Source: Clostridia bacterium | GTDB taxonomy: Bacteria > Bacillota > Clostridia > Christensenellales > DTU072 | NCBI GenBank assembly: GCA_016297005.1 | Contig: JAEDHK010000004.1 | Span: 62,001-126,000, forward strand | Direction of reading: 5' to 3' | Length of the DNA stretch: 64,000 bases | Part shown: positions 1 to 8,361 of the stretch, one piece after another | Position numbering within the stretch: position 1 is the stretch's first letter | How the letters are laid out: each line of letters starts with the position of its first letter | The notes under the pieces: model-generated | The model's database searches: none | Told to the model about the DNA's origin: nothing | What the model saw: the letters and a program-made list of their open reading frames with translations, nothing else | Made by a program: the position numbers and the translations under genes

Positions 1-789
1 CTTTTTATACCGATCCTGACTATCCTCGAAATCTTCGATCAAAAGAAACGGAACGGTCAGAACAATAGGAGAACCGTCCACAAGAATAGCCACTCTTCCG
101 TCCAGCAACTTTGACGCAATCACGTCGGCTTTTTCGCTGTTACCAATCTGCCGAAATAAAGAATAGGGCCTTTTTTCGATCATTTTTGCCACGTAAGAAG
201 AATCGGGAACGCCGTCAATCTCGATATCGGAAAGACGCTCCTTGACAGTGTTAACGACGGATAAGGGCGCGACGCCGTCCACGTACGCAAGAATGACCGT
301 CGTTGCCGTAATCTTCCCCATCGTCAGCCTTTTGAACACTAACTTGTTGCTCCGTATTTTTCTCCGAAGCAAAGTCATGTTCGTCTTGACGTCTTCGACG
401 AATCCCTCTCTCGGACCTTTGACGATAGGCGTTGTGGGCGGTTCCGTAACCGAACGGGAATTGGCCTTGCGGGTAGAAAGAAGATAATACGTATCGCCGA
501 CGAGCAGCACGGCGTCCCCTGCCGCCACCCCCTCGACGGCTTCTTGTTCCGTCGCCGTTTTGATTGTGCCGGAAAACGAGATGGAGGAAAGCAGCCGTTC
601 TTTATCCGTGACAAAGGCTTGTCCTGTGGCGATAAGCGGCTTGATTACCTCCTCTTCCAATCGGGTTACGTCCGTCATGCCGTCCAGGTAAAAAAGACAA
701 GCGTCCGACTTTTTCCCTTTCAACGGCCGTACGATCAGGTCGTCCGTTAAAAATGCGCCTGATAATCTCTTCTTTTTTTCTTCATCCAT
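1..789 (-). CDS. GerA-family spore germination protein, N-terminal part (3' end beyond window)
   Basis: The reading frame opens at an ATG at 789 and stays open for 263 residues to the left edge, so only the N-terminal part is present. The motif GPREGFVEDVKTNM (about residues 121-134) and the run LDGRVAILVDGSP near the edge are typical of the large soluble N-terminal domain of GerAA/GerBA/GerKA subunits. These sit in the inner spore membrane and, with B and C subunits, form a receptor for small-molecule germinants. The membrane half would lie outside the window. An in-frame stop 15 bases upstream fixes the start, although no strong Shine-Dalgarno sequence precedes it. The subtype (A subunit of an operon or lone KA-type) cannot be told. 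Confidence 0.9.
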   Translation of the reverse strand, partial: MDEEKKKRLSGAFLTDDLIVRPLKGKKSDACLFYLDGMTDVTRLEEEVIKPLIATGQAFVTDKERLLSSISFSGTIKTATEQEAVEGVAAGDAVLLVGDTYYLLSTRKANSRSVTEPPTTPIVKGPREGFVEDVKTNMTLLRRKIRSNKLVFKRLTMGKITATTVILAYVDGVAPLSVVNTVKERLSDIEIDGVPDSSYVAKMIEKRPYSLFRQIGNSEKADVIASKLLDGRVAILVDGSPIVLTVPFLLIEDFEDSQDRYKK

Positions 790-929
790 ACGGACGAGTA
801 TTGACTAAATGGAAAATTATAAACGAAAAAAACGACAACGTATTGCTTTTCGTTGGAGTAAAATTTTATTGGGTTTGAGATAAATTCCTTATTATACGCA
901 TATGCGAAAACTGTCGCATAATAGCCTTG

Positions 930-2132
930 TTATTCTTTGGGCGATTGGAGCGCGGCGAGTTTGTCTCTTTTTTTGACCAATCCGTTGACGTATTCGGTCA
1001 GAACAATCATAACAATACCGAAAACGCCGACGTAGAGGGGCAGCAATTTAATGGTGGTGTACTGAGCGATGACGCCGAACAAGGGAGCCATAAAAGTATT
1101 GCCGAGGTAGGCGAATGCCATTTGGACGCCGATGACCGACTGCGTATGACGTTTCCCAAAGTTTTCGGGCGTGGAATGAACGATTGACGGATAAACGGGC
1201 GCGCAACCGAGGCCCATCAACACGAAGGCGCCGACGGCGACGTAATGAGTGCCGAATGGGATAGCGACAAGAATGCACGAAAAGAGGATGACGGCCGCGC
1301 CGATACGAATGAGGCGACGATCGCCCGCTTTGTCGGCAATAAAACCGCATAATCCTCTGCCGACCATGATGCCGATAAAAAAGAGAGATCCGAGGTTGGC
1401 GGCTACGTCGTCGTCCAAGGCGTAGACGTCGGAAAAATAACTGCTCGCCCACAGCGAGGGGGTTTGCTCCAACGCCATATACGCGAAAAACGCGACGAAC
1501 ATCGGCACGGCGCCGGGCAACTTAAAAACCTGTAAGACGGAGATATGGACGGTCTCTTCTTCCTTTTCTTTTTCTTGCTCGCCGCCGACTTTTTTCCAAA
1601 GAGGGAAAGACAAGAACATTACGGCGGTCAGACCGAACTGGATAAAGGACACGATTCGATATCCGCCCGTCCAGCCGAAAGAACCGGCGAGCGCGGCGCC
1701 CATGATATAGGGACTGATTGTAGCGCCGACTGCCCAGAAACAGTGAAGCCAACTCATGTGTCGGGAGGAATAATGAAGGGCGACAAAGTTGTTGAGGCAG
1801 GCGTCTATGGCCCCGGCGCCGAGACCGTAGGGTACGGCTATCACGCACAGTTGCCAAAAAGCGGTGGAAAAAGAAAACAGGAGCATAGAACTCGCGGTAA
1901 GCAAAACGCTGAGCGCAATGACCCACCTTGCGCCGATCTTTCTCGTTACGACGTCCGCGCAAAGAGAAGAAAGAATGGTAGACCCCGCGACGATCATAGT
2001 AATGGCCCCGGCGGCTGATAACGGCGCGTTCATATCGACGTGCATGACCGGCCACCCCGATCCGAGCAGTGAGTCGGGCAATCCGAGGCTGATAAAGGCG
2101 AGATAGATGACGGCAAGAAGTAACGAAACCAT
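930..2132 (-). CDS. MFS permease, fucose-permease-like (FHS) family
   Basis: A 400-residue polytopic membrane protein that starts directly in a hydrophobic segment (MVSLLLAVIYLAFISLGLPD). The segments LNNFVALHYSSRHMSWLH and the many membrane spans resemble the sugar-permease-like MFS/FHS group common in Clostridia, so import of a sugar or similar small solute is likely; the substrate is unknown. I chose the ATG at 2132 and not upstream starts because a TTGCAA/TATACT promoter ends only about 25 bases upstream and a GGAG lies 13 bases before this ATG. The longer reading frame would run through the promoter into the divergent MATE gene. Confidence 0.85.
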   Translation of the reverse strand: MVSLLLAVIYLAFISLGLPDSLLGSGWPVMHVDMNAPLSAAGAITMIVAGSTILSSLCADVVTRKIGARWVIALSVLLTASSMLLFSFSTAFWQLCVIAVPYGLGAGAIDACLNNFVALHYSSRHMSWLHCFWAVGATISPYIMGAALAGSFGWTGGYRIVSFIQFGLTAVMFLSFPLWKKVGGEQEKEKEEETVHISVLQVFKLPGAVPMFVAFFAYMALEQTPSLWASSYFSDVYALDDDVAANLGSLFFIGIMVGRGLCGFIADKAGDRRLIRIGAAVILFSCILVAIPFGTHYVAVGAFVLMGLGCAPVYPSIVHSTPENFGKRHTQSVIGVQMAFAYLGNTFMAPLFGVIAQYTTIKLLPLYVGVFGIVMIVLTEYVNGLVKKRDKLAALQSPKE

Positions 2133-2156
2133 GATTATTATTTTTCTCCGGCGTTC

Positions 2157-2185
2157 AGTATACCATAGGCGGCACACTTTTGCAA
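2157..2185 (-). promoter_or_regulatory. Sigma-A-type promoter of the MFS gene
   Basis: The minus strand reads TTGCAA (2185-2180), 17 bases, then TATACT (2162-2157). Transcription would begin near 2150, leaving a short leader with GGAG before the ATG at 2132. Confidence 0.75.
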
Positions 2186-2213
2186 TTTTTTTTAAAATTA
2201 TGTTCCCATCCGC

Positions 2214-2242
2214 AAGACTGTCCGCAAAAAAAGTGTTATAAT
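2214..2242 (+). promoter_or_regulatory. Probable promoter of the MATE gene
   Basis: A perfect TATAAT lies at 2237-2242. Seventeen bases upstream is AAGACT (2214-2219), a weak -35. It sits back to back with the MFS promoter in a 130-base divergent intergenic region. Confidence 0.55.
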
Positions 2243-2262
2243 GCGTAACCGGTAGCAAAAAA

Positions 2263-3654
2263 ATGAAAAAAACGGCGAGAAAACATAATTTTAACATGAC
2301 TGAAGGCTCCGTCTGGAAAGGCCTGCTTCTTTTCAGCGTTCCGCTGGTCATTTCTCAGGTGTTACAGGTTCTTTTTAATATGGCCGACCTTGCCGTGGTG
2401 GGGCGTTATTCCGGCTCGGCCGATCTCGGATCGGTCGGTTCTACGACCATTCTCGTCGTACTCTTTACCGGTTTTCTGATCGGTATGGGGAGCGGCGTCA
2501 ACGTACGCGTGGCCGTCCACCTCGGCGAAAAAAACGACAGGGACGTCACCGAAGCGGTACATACCTCGCTCCTCCTTTGTACGGCGGCGGGCATAATCAT
2601 TTTGCTCATTTGTCTTTTCGGCGCGACTTTGCTTTTATCCGTTCTGAACACGAAAGAAGAACTGATGGCGGGAGCGGTCCGTTATTTCCGTCTGTACGCG
2701 ATCGGTATGCCGGCGCTCGGCATTTTTAATTTCGGCAACGGCGTCCTCAGTGCGGAAGGCGATACGCGCAGGCCGCTTGCCTACCTGACGGCGGCGGGGA
2801 TACTCAACATCGGACTCAATCTTGTTTTCGTGCTCGTCTGCAAGATGTCCGTTGCGGGGGTGGCTCTTGCCAGCGTTATTTCGCAATATCTTTCGGCGGT
2901 GCTGATCCTCGTTCGACTTTTCAAAGAAAAAGGCCCCTGCGGGCTTCGGCTCAAAAAAATTCGTTTATACAAAGGGAAGTGCTCAAAGATACTGACCATC
3001 GGCGTTTTTTCCGGCTTGCAAAACGCCATCTTCCAACTGGCGAACCTTTTTATTCAGGCTTCCGTCAATTCTTTCGACGCAGTCATGGTCGAGGGTAACT
3101 CCGCCGCCGCCAACGCCGACGCGCTGGTCTATAACGTCATGGCGGCCTTTTATACCGGTTGTTCTACGTTTATGGGACAGAACCTCGGCGCGGGCAACCG
3201 CAAGCGCACGTTAAAAAGCTATTACGTCGGGCTGACTTATTCTTTCGGCGTAGCCGTACTGCTCGGAGCCCTTCTTATCCTCTTCGGCGACGACTTTTTA
3301 TACCTGTTCACAAAGGACGCGGAAGTTGTGGAAGCAGGCCTGACGCGCCTGCGGATCATGGCCTTTTCTTATGCGATATCGGCCTTTATGGACTGCACGA
3401 TTGCGGCCAGTCGCGGCATTAACAAGACGGCGGTGCCTACCGTACTGGTCATTCTCGGCTCCTGCGTCTTCCGCGTGATCTGGGTCTACACCGTTTTCGC
3501 CCACTTCCGCACAATTTTTTCGCTGTACCTGTTGTATGCCTTCTCGTGGACGATAACTTCCGTCGCGGAAATCGTCTATTTTATATTCGCTTTCAGAAAG
3601 GTAAAATTTATCTCGCCGGAAAAAACGGAACCGCTTACGCAAACCGCCGCTTAA
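2263..3654 (+). CDS. MATE-family multidrug/Na+ antiporter
   Basis: A 463-residue protein with about twelve membrane spans in two homologous halves. The N-terminal stretch MTEGSVWKGLLLFSVPLVI (from residue 12) is the usual start of MATE proteins of the NorM/DinF-MepA kind, which export cationic drugs or metabolites against Na+ or H+. The glycine-rich GTGxNxx-like segment GFLIGMGSGVNV and GQNLGAGN in the second half fit the family. The ATG at 2263 lies about 14 bases after the predicted transcription start and lacks a good ribosome binding site; the ATG at 2296 is an alternative start. It converges with mntP, which ends 10 bases away. Confidence 0.9.
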   Translation: MKKTARKHNFNMTEGSVWKGLLLFSVPLVISQVLQVLFNMADLAVVGRYSGSADLGSVGSTTILVVLFTGFLIGMGSGVNVRVAVHLGEKNDRDVTEAVHTSLLLCTAAGIIILLICLFGATLLLSVLNTKEELMAGAVRYFRLYAIGMPALGIFNFGNGVLSAEGDTRRPLAYLTAAGILNIGLNLVFVLVCKMSVAGVALASVISQYLSAVLILVRLFKEKGPCGLRLKKIRLYKGKCSKILTIGVFSGLQNAIFQLANLFIQASVNSFDAVMVEGNSAAANADALVYNVMAAFYTGCSTFMGQNLGAGNRKRTLKSYYVGLTYSFGVAVLLGALLILFGDDFLYLFTKDAEVVEAGLTRLRIMAFSYAISAFMDCTIAASRGINKTAVPTVLVILGSCVFRVIWVYTVFAHFRTIFSLYLLYAFSWTITSVAEIVYFIFAFRKVKFISPEKTEPLTQTAA

Positions 3655-3664
3655 AAATTTCTTT

Positions 3665-4297
3665 TTACAGTCCGAAATAATGGGACAAAATAACCCAGAC
3701 GCCGAGTAAGATCAGTACGCACCCACCAATAACGACGGTAATTTCGTATTTTCCTTTGAAAAGTTTAACCACGGCGCCGCCGAGGAGCGTACCCACTAAC
3801 GAAAGACCGAACGTGACCGCCATAATGATAACGACATGAAGCCAGATGGTAACGGCTGTAGATATGCCCGCATGCAAAGACACGCCCACGGCCATCGCGT
3901 CGATCGCCGTAGCCACGCCCATAATAAGCACCTCTTTATAAGAAAAATTTTTGGGTTCCCGCTTTTCGGACGATCTAAGGTCCTTTACCCCTTCCGAAAG
4001 CATTTTCCCTCCGATAAAAATAAGAAGTGCGAACGACGTCCATGCAACGACGGCGGTAAAAATCTGTTCGGCACGGTCGCTTCCTTCCTCGCCAACAAGA
4101 AAAGAGATCAGCTCAATGACGAAAAAGCCGATAAGCGGCATAATCGCCTGCATAATACCAAAATCGGCGGCGATAAACAAGGCTTTTTTCTTATTCATGT
4201 CGCGGTAAATCAGACCGTCTGTTACCGAAACGGCGAATGCGTCCATAGCAAGAGCTATTCCGAAAAGAAAGATCTGAATAATAATTTGTACCGTCAT
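3665..4297 (-). CDS. mntP: Manganese efflux pump MntP
   Basis: A 210-residue, six-span membrane protein with the internal duplication typical of MntP (YebN, formerly DUF204): AMDAFAVSVTDG near residues 17-28 and a second copy, TAIDAMAVGVS, near residue 131. The aspartates of these repeats are needed for Mn(II) export in the family. The gene follows a 51-codon ORF by 6 bases, and its Shine-Dalgarno (GGAAGG) lies inside that ORF's end, so the two are probably translated in a coupled way. The family is often controlled by the yybP-ykoY Mn riboswitch, but I could not recognise one here. Confidence 0.92.
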   Translation of the reverse strand: MTVQIIIQIFLFGIALAMDAFAVSVTDGLIYRDMNKKKALFIAADFGIMQAIMPLIGFFVIELISFLVGEEGSDRAEQIFTAVVAWTSFALLIFIGGKMLSEGVKDLRSSEKREPKNFSYKEVLIMGVATAIDAMAVGVSLHAGISTAVTIWLHVVIIMAVTFGLSLVGTLLGGAVVKLFKGKYEITVVIGGCVLILLGVWVILSHYFGL

Positions 4298-4303
4298 AAA
4301 AAA

Positions 4304-4459
4304 CTATTTACCTTCCGTTTCGGGCAACGCGGCCCGGATATATTCTTCTTTGATCGATCCTGCGATGTCCGCAACGTCGGGATCAGAACATGTTCCCGAG
4401 TCGTTCATGCAGAAGTCCCGCTTCCGGTCCGCGCTATGGCATAGGCGGCTTTTTCTCAT
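4304..4459 (-). CDS. Small Cys-containing ORF directly upstream of mntP
   Basis: An unrecognised 51-codon frame that begins about 24 bases after the predicted start of transcription and ends 6 bases before mntP. The protein has three cysteines and a histidine in its first half (Cys7-His8, Cys17, Cys24), followed by an acidic tail ending in AALPETEGK. An internal ATG at 4408 would give a 34-residue version. The composition of the second half (DVADIAGSIKEEY) looks like real protein. The ribosome binding site is weak. It may be a small regulator or metal-binding peptide, or a leader ORF needed only for its translation. Its function is unknown. Confidence 0.4.
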   Translation of the reverse strand: MRKSRLCHSADRKRDFCMNDSGTCSDPDVADIAGSIKEEYIRAALPETEGK

Positions 4460-4489
4460 TTTTCATTCGCCGGATCTTCTTACGTGCTC

Positions 4490-4518
4490 ATCTTAGCACA
4501 GAGCGTTTTTTTAGTCAA
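4490..4518 (-). promoter_or_regulatory. Promoter of the small ORF-mntP unit
   Basis: The minus strand reads TTGACT (4518-4513), a 17-base spacer and TAAGAT (4495-4490). This is a close sigma-A match, placing the transcript start near 4483, about 185 bases before mntP. Confidence 0.8.
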
Positions 4519-4648
4519 ACCATTCAAGCGATTACGACAATCAACAAGCAAGGAGATAGCAGTGATTTTATAACCCAAACGGCTACCGCTTCGCAATTAA
4601 TCAAGATAGTAATTCATCCAAAAAACGAGACCGATACGATCATAGAGC

Positions 4649-4684
4649 TAAAAGAAAAGACCGCTTGCTATCATGCGAGCGGTC
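4649..4684 (-). terminator. Rho-independent terminator after the lipoprotein gene
   Basis: The arms GACCGCTTGC (4659-4668) and GCGAGCGGTC (4675-4684) pair with one mismatch around a 6-base loop. On the minus strand the stem is followed by TTTTCTTTT, so it ends the transcript of the lipoprotein gene that stops at 4708. Between it and the mntP promoter (4519-4648) I see nothing else. Confidence 0.85.
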
Positions 4685-4707
4685 CTTTATGTTATTTCTT
4701 ATTTATA

Positions 4708-6486
4708 TTACAGAATGTAATATTTTTGGTTATTGAGTCCGACGCCTCCCAAAATCGTTGTATCGACATTTTTCGGTGCGGAATAGTCAGAAGCCGTATC
4801 GAGGTTTTCGTTTACCACCAACGCGACCGTGTTTTTCAGTGTAATGCGAGAGTCGATATAAGTACCGCCCGTAGGTGTGTACTTTATCTCAATATCGGCA
4901 TTGAAAGAAACGAGCGCGCCGTTTTTGACCGTTGCCGTAAAATCGGCGGAAACGATCTTATAATCCTCGTTGTTAAAATAGTTTTCTACCGGAACAACGC
5001 CTTCGGCGGTATTGGAATTGATAAGATCGGCAATCTTCTGTTGCAATGCGTACGTGGCGTTATTCTTAGTAAAGAACGTATACGTTACGCTTCCGTCCGC
5101 GTTCGTCTTTTGCAAAACGAAATTAACGTCGCTTGCCGTCAACGTCATCATGCTCGTCATGATGGCGAATCGGTCCTCAATCGTAACGCCGGGCAACTCG
5201 GTTTGGGTATTTTTTCCCTTTCTACCTATTTCATAAACGGAGCCGTCCTGGATATTTCCGACGGTATAAGCATACCCTTCTTGTCCGTCTTCTTCCGTGT
5301 GCGCTTTATATTTATACGAATGGTTAAAATCCGTTCTGCCGTCGTTGACGTTTTTATACATTCTGCCAATATATTTATCCACGATAGTCCTACGGTTCCA
5401 ACCTGCGTCAAAATCGTTTACGGCGGTCATATCCAAAGAATAAGTATCGGCGTTTTTTACCGAGTTGATCGCGGACGTAACGCGATTGACTGCGGCAGTT
5501 ATACTCCCGTCGTCGGAAACATATGCCGAAACGTTCGGCATATCGATCGTCGTCGAAGAGGCCGTTTGCGTATACGTGATTTTCAACTTTACCGAAGTGG
5601 ACGATACCGGAAATGAAATCTCGAAATCATAAGAAAAATCGGTAATGACCCCCTCGTCGTTCACGTTAAACAGAAGCGTAATTCCGTTTTGCGGATTACT
5701 GAACGTTACGTTCTTTATCGTGATATTTTCACCGAGCTTCGATACGGCGGACAATAGTTTATTTACCGGAGAAAAACCGCTTGAAATATGTATTGACGTC
5801 TTGAATTTATAAGCGCCGGAAGTATTTTTTACGATCGCATTCATGTTATCGGTCCCCAGGGCATGCACAAGTTTGATAAAAGGTAAATTGAGCATGTTCA
5901 ATTCGTCGTCCGTTTTCGGTGCGAGTTCGACTTTCTTTACCTGTCCTTCCGTTGTCGTTTTGACTTTCAAACGGGTGTCGCCTTTCGTGCAGATGTATTC
6001 GTCGGCGTTCATCAGAAGCTTACCGCTTGTCCTGCGGAAAAACTGCAGACTATTCGAAGAAGAATCGTATCTGTACTTACCGGCGTATTGTGCGTCTGCG
6101 GATCCGGAATAACCTAATAAAGAAACGTTCCCTACAGCGCCGATATTGAAATCGTAAGCTTGACTTGCAGAATTCTTTACCACGTTAATACCATCGGCAA
6201 CCACGGCTGCTGTGGGAATGAGACTGGGAATAATTTCTTTTTTCGTCGCCCCGCACGAACAGGTTGCCGTTGTTTCTCCATCCGCATTATACGTCGCCGT
6301 TTTCGTAGTTACGGCTGTGCCGTAACTATGCGTATGCGGTGGCTCCGTCGGAACTTGTTCTCCGGAACCTTCTTCATTATTGCCGGGATTCTGATCGTTC
6401 CCGTTGCTTTTTTCACTACACGCGGCAAAAGACAGTATAAGTGCTAAAACAAGCAAAAATAACATGATTTTTATGTAGTTCTTCAT
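4708..6486 (-). CDS. Putative surface lipoprotein with N-terminal His/Cys segment
   Basis: A 592-residue protein with a lipoprotein signal peptide (lipobox SFAAC, Cys23 acylated), so it should be anchored on the outer face of the membrane. A Gly/Asn/Glu-rich linker is followed by PPHTHSYGTAV and CSCGATKK, a His-x-His plus Cys-x-Cys segment often seen in Clostridia lipoproteins. The rest is a beta-rich region with no motif I recognise, and it contains two similar halves with strands of the form YTFFTKNN and VSADFTATVKNG. It starts 9 bases after the membrane-bound XRE regulator gene, with GGAGG before its ATG, so the two form an operon. Function unknown; ligand binding or envelope stress sensing are possibilities. 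Confidence 0.75.
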   Translation of the reverse strand: MKNYIKIMLFLLVLALILSFAACSEKSNGNDQNPGNNEEGSGEQVPTEPPHTHSYGTAVTTKTATYNADGETTATCSCGATKKEIIPSLIPTAAVVADGINVVKNSASQAYDFNIGAVGNVSLLGYSGSADAQYAGKYRYDSSSNSLQFFRRTSGKLLMNADEYICTKGDTRLKVKTTTEGQVKKVELAPKTDDELNMLNLPFIKLVHALGTDNMNAIVKNTSGAYKFKTSIHISSGFSPVNKLLSAVSKLGENITIKNVTFSNPQNGITLLFNVNDEGVITDFSYDFEISFPVSSTSVKLKITYTQTASSTTIDMPNVSAYVSDDGSITAAVNRVTSAINSVKNADTYSLDMTAVNDFDAGWNRRTIVDKYIGRMYKNVNDGRTDFNHSYKYKAHTEEDGQEGYAYTVGNIQDGSVYEIGRKGKNTQTELPGVTIEDRFAIMTSMMTLTASDVNFVLQKTNADGSVTYTFFTKNNATYALQQKIADLINSNTAEGVVPVENYFNNEDYKIVSADFTATVKNGALVSFNADIEIKYTPTGGTYIDSRITLKNTVALVVNENLDTASDYSAPKNVDTTILGGVGLNNQKYYIL

Positions 6487-6495
6487 TTTTTCCTC

Positions 6496-7383
6496 CTATA
6501 TTTTGTTTTCATTTATATTTTTTTTCAAGGCAAAAGGGTATACGAACGGACTGAGCAACATACCGAGCGCCGTTGCGCACAACATGGCGATAATGGCGAT
6601 TGCGATCTCAATGATCCACAAAACGATTTTTAACGCAAACCCGATCAACAGTCCGTCTAAACTGAACTCCATGATAACGCCCGGCATATTGACAAAGCCC
6701 CAATCGGCAATCGCCAGCCACATATCCGGAATAAAATTATTGTCCAAAAAAAGACACCCGACAAAAGTAAAAACAAGAACCGTCGCCACCAAAAAGAATC
6801 CGCCTGCATTCTTGCTATCCCTTACAAAACAAATAATACCCACAATCAAAGAGATCAACGCAAAAAACGTTCCCCAAATAAACGCGCGTTTCCTTCTTGT
6901 CATCAAATCGGCCTTACGTCTCTTTTTTTGCTCCTTTTCCTTGCTGCTTTCAGCAATCTCATATCTGGCGTTGCACTCGGTACACAGGGTCTTATTCTCC
7001 GTAATTTTTCCTTGCCTGACTTTTACATGATGAATATCGTCCTCGTTATAAAGCGCTTTTTTGCATTCATCACACATCGCGAGCAATCTGGGCGCCTCTT
7101 TAACGATTATTTTTTCTACAATCTTTTCTTCCGGTACGACAGGAGATCTCAAGGGTGCTTCTTCAACGGGCATTTCCGATTCTTTTTCTATCCCGAACAA
7201 ATCGTCCAGCGTGCAGTTGAGTATCTTCGTCATATCGAGCAAGCAGTCAAAAGAAGGCTCGGCAGCGTCATTCTCCCAGCGCGATACCGCCTGATACGTC
7301 ACGTGTAAACGATCTGCAAGATCCTTTTGCGTCAAACCGTTTTTACATCTGTACTCTTTAATTTTGGTTCCGATTTTCACCAT
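6496..7383 (-). CDS. XRE-type HTH regulator with zinc ribbon and membrane domain
   Basis: About 295 residues. A helix-turn-helix of the XRE/HTH_3 type fills residues 4-62 (NGLTQKDLADRLHVTYQAVSRWE). A zinc-ribbon-like segment follows, with Cys104-x2-Cys107 and Cys134-x2-Cys137. A basic stretch and four or so hydrophobic spans make up residues 165-290. Such proteins are likely tethered to the membrane with the DNA-binding domain in the cytoplasm. I chose the ATG at 7383; a TTG nine bases earlier is also possible. It heads a two-gene operon with the lipoprotein downstream and faces a small XRE gene across 244 bases, so control of either unit is plausible. Confidence 0.8.
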   Translation of the reverse strand: MVKIGTKIKEYRCKNGLTQKDLADRLHVTYQAVSRWENDAAEPSFDCLLDMTKILNCTLDDLFGIEKESEMPVEEAPLRSPVVPEEKIVEKIIVKEAPRLLAMCDECKKALYNEDDIHHVKVRQGKITENKTLCTECNARYEIAESSKEKEQKKRRKADLMTRRKRAFIWGTFFALISLIVGIICFVRDSKNAGGFFLVATVLVFTFVGCLFLDNNFIPDMWLAIADWGFVNMPGVIMEFSLDGLLIGFALKIVLWIIEIAIAIIAMLCATALGMLLSPFVYPFALKKNINENKI

Positions 7384-7568
7384 TGCCCCCAATTATTTTT
7401 GGTCGGTTTTATTGTAACACAAGAAATCAGATTCCCTTGTAAACGATGCGTTGAAATCGCTCAATTTTTCGTTGAATTTGTTAAAAGAATCGTTCTTTTG
7501 CCCTCTGATCGGACTAAAAACTTTTCTCCCATATAAGAACAAACGAATCCCTCTCTATGTAAGAGTAT

Positions 7569-7587
7569 ATACGCCTGGTAGGCGTAT
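7569..7587. promoter_or_regulatory. Perfect inverted repeat between divergent regulator genes, candidate operator
   Basis: ATACGCC, five bases, GGCGTAT: a perfect 7-base inverted repeat in the 244-base gap between the two divergent HTH genes. It has the size of an XRE-regulator operator and lies 41 bases before the chosen start of the small XRE gene. No clear promoter could be placed in this gap. Confidence 0.45.
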
Positions 7588-7627
7588 GTCAAGCATAAAA
7601 ACGCCCTATGGTTGTAAACTCAATAGT

Positions 7628-7843
7628 ATGGTAACGACTCAACAAATACAAAAAAATATTGCGAAAGCAATCAAGCAAAGCGGTCTGTCTCAAACGGAAA
7701 TCGGTAAAAGGACGGGGATATCGCAACAGTCGGTTTCTCATTACGTGAAGGGAGACAAGATGCCGTCTTTGGATACTTTTGCCAATCTTTGCATTGCCCT
7801 CGATATCAGCCCGAACGAAATACTATCGGAGAAATTTTTTTGA
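7628..7843 (+). CDS. Small XRE-family transcriptional regulator
   Basis: A 71-residue protein that is almost entirely one helix-turn-helix domain: SGLSQTEIGKRTGISQQSVS forms the two DNA-contacting helices, and SLDTFANLCIALDISPNEIL is the usual C-terminal part of HTH_3. An in-frame ATG at 7588, right after the inverted repeat, would add 13-14 residues. Neither start has a convincing ribosome binding site. The gene diverges from the membrane-tethered XRE gene. Probably a repressor; its target is unknown. Confidence 0.8.
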   Translation: MVTTQQIQKNIAKAIKQSGLSQTEIGKRTGISQQSVSHYVKGDKMPSLDTFANLCIALDISPNEILSEKFF

Positions 7844-7849
7844 TAATAA

Positions 7850-7896
7850 AATAAGCCTCGGAAATTGAAGCGCTTACCAAATCTCCGAGGCTTATT
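7850..7896. terminator. Bidirectional terminator between small XRE gene and rrf2
   Basis: A perfect 13-base inverted repeat (AATAAGCCTCGGA at 7850-7862, complement at 7884-7896) with a 21-base loop lies between the convergent ends at 7843 and 7912. The plus side is followed by TATTCTTTTTTC and the minus side by TTATTATCA, so it can serve both genes. Confidence 0.8.
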
Positions 7897-7911
7897 TATT
7901 CTTTTTTCTTT

Positions 7912-8343
7912 TTAAATAACGTAATCGTTTCCGCCGCCTTCGTTTGACGTCAGATCGGCAATCGAAACGCTGTCGAAAAAGTTATTGATCATTTCGTACA
8001 GCTTTTTCCACATGGGGAGCGTTTTACACTCTTGCGCGCGCTCGCATACGTCGGCTTCCTTTCCAAGACAGGCAATGGGGGCGAGATCACCTTCGGTAAT
8101 ACGCAAGATCTCTCCGACGGCATATTCTTCGGGGGCGCGGTTCAATCTGTATCCGCCCCCTTTGCCGTGTTGTCCGTCCACAAGTCCCGCTTTGGATAAG
8201 TCGGTCATGATCCCTTCCAGATACTTTTGAGATATATCTTCTCTGGCTACGATATCTTTAAGCGGAATAAAAAGTCCGTTGTTATGTTCGGCCAAATCGA
8301 CCATCACGCGCAACGCGTATCTGCCTCTTGTTGAAATCTTCAT
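7912..8343 (-). CDS. Rrf2-family regulator with three-cysteine cluster site (IscR-like)
   Basis: A 143-residue Rrf2 winged-helix regulator. The N-terminal STRGRYALRVMVDLA and the wing segment GKGGGYRL are family hallmarks. Cys92, Cys100 and Cys106 match the spacing of the [2Fe-2S] ligands of IscR, so it probably senses Fe-S or iron status; CymR, the cysteine-metabolism member, lacks such a set. It is the last gene of the metY-cysK-ridA-rrf2 unit, 18 bases after ridA. Related inverted repeats on the metY and iscS promoters in this window are its most likely targets, making this an autoregulated sulfur/Fe-S circuit (inference). Confidence 0.9.
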   Translation of the reverse strand: MKISTRGRYALRVMVDLAEHNNGLFIPLKDIVAREDISQKYLEGIMTDLSKAGLVDGQHGKGGGYRLNRAPEEYAVGEILRITEGDLAPIACLGKEADVCERAQECKTLPMWKKLYEMINNFFDSVSIADLTSNEGGGNDYVI

Positions 8344-8361
8344 GTACTCTCCTTACGTCTA

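Noticed and set aside
790..929. Forespore (sigma-G type) promoter before gerA
   Set aside because: The region is AT-rich with several TATAAT-like words and the palindrome CGCATATGCG, but no -35/-10 pair with correct spacing could be defended.
4298..4483. Mn-sensing yybP-ykoY riboswitch before mntP
   Set aside because: I could not find its conserved core; the bases instead encode a coupled small ORF. A covariance scan could change this.
4390..5616. Plus-strand frame of 408 codons opposite the lipoprotein gene
   Set aside because: It crosses the mntP promoter and a terminator and is antisense to a protein with a clear lipobox.
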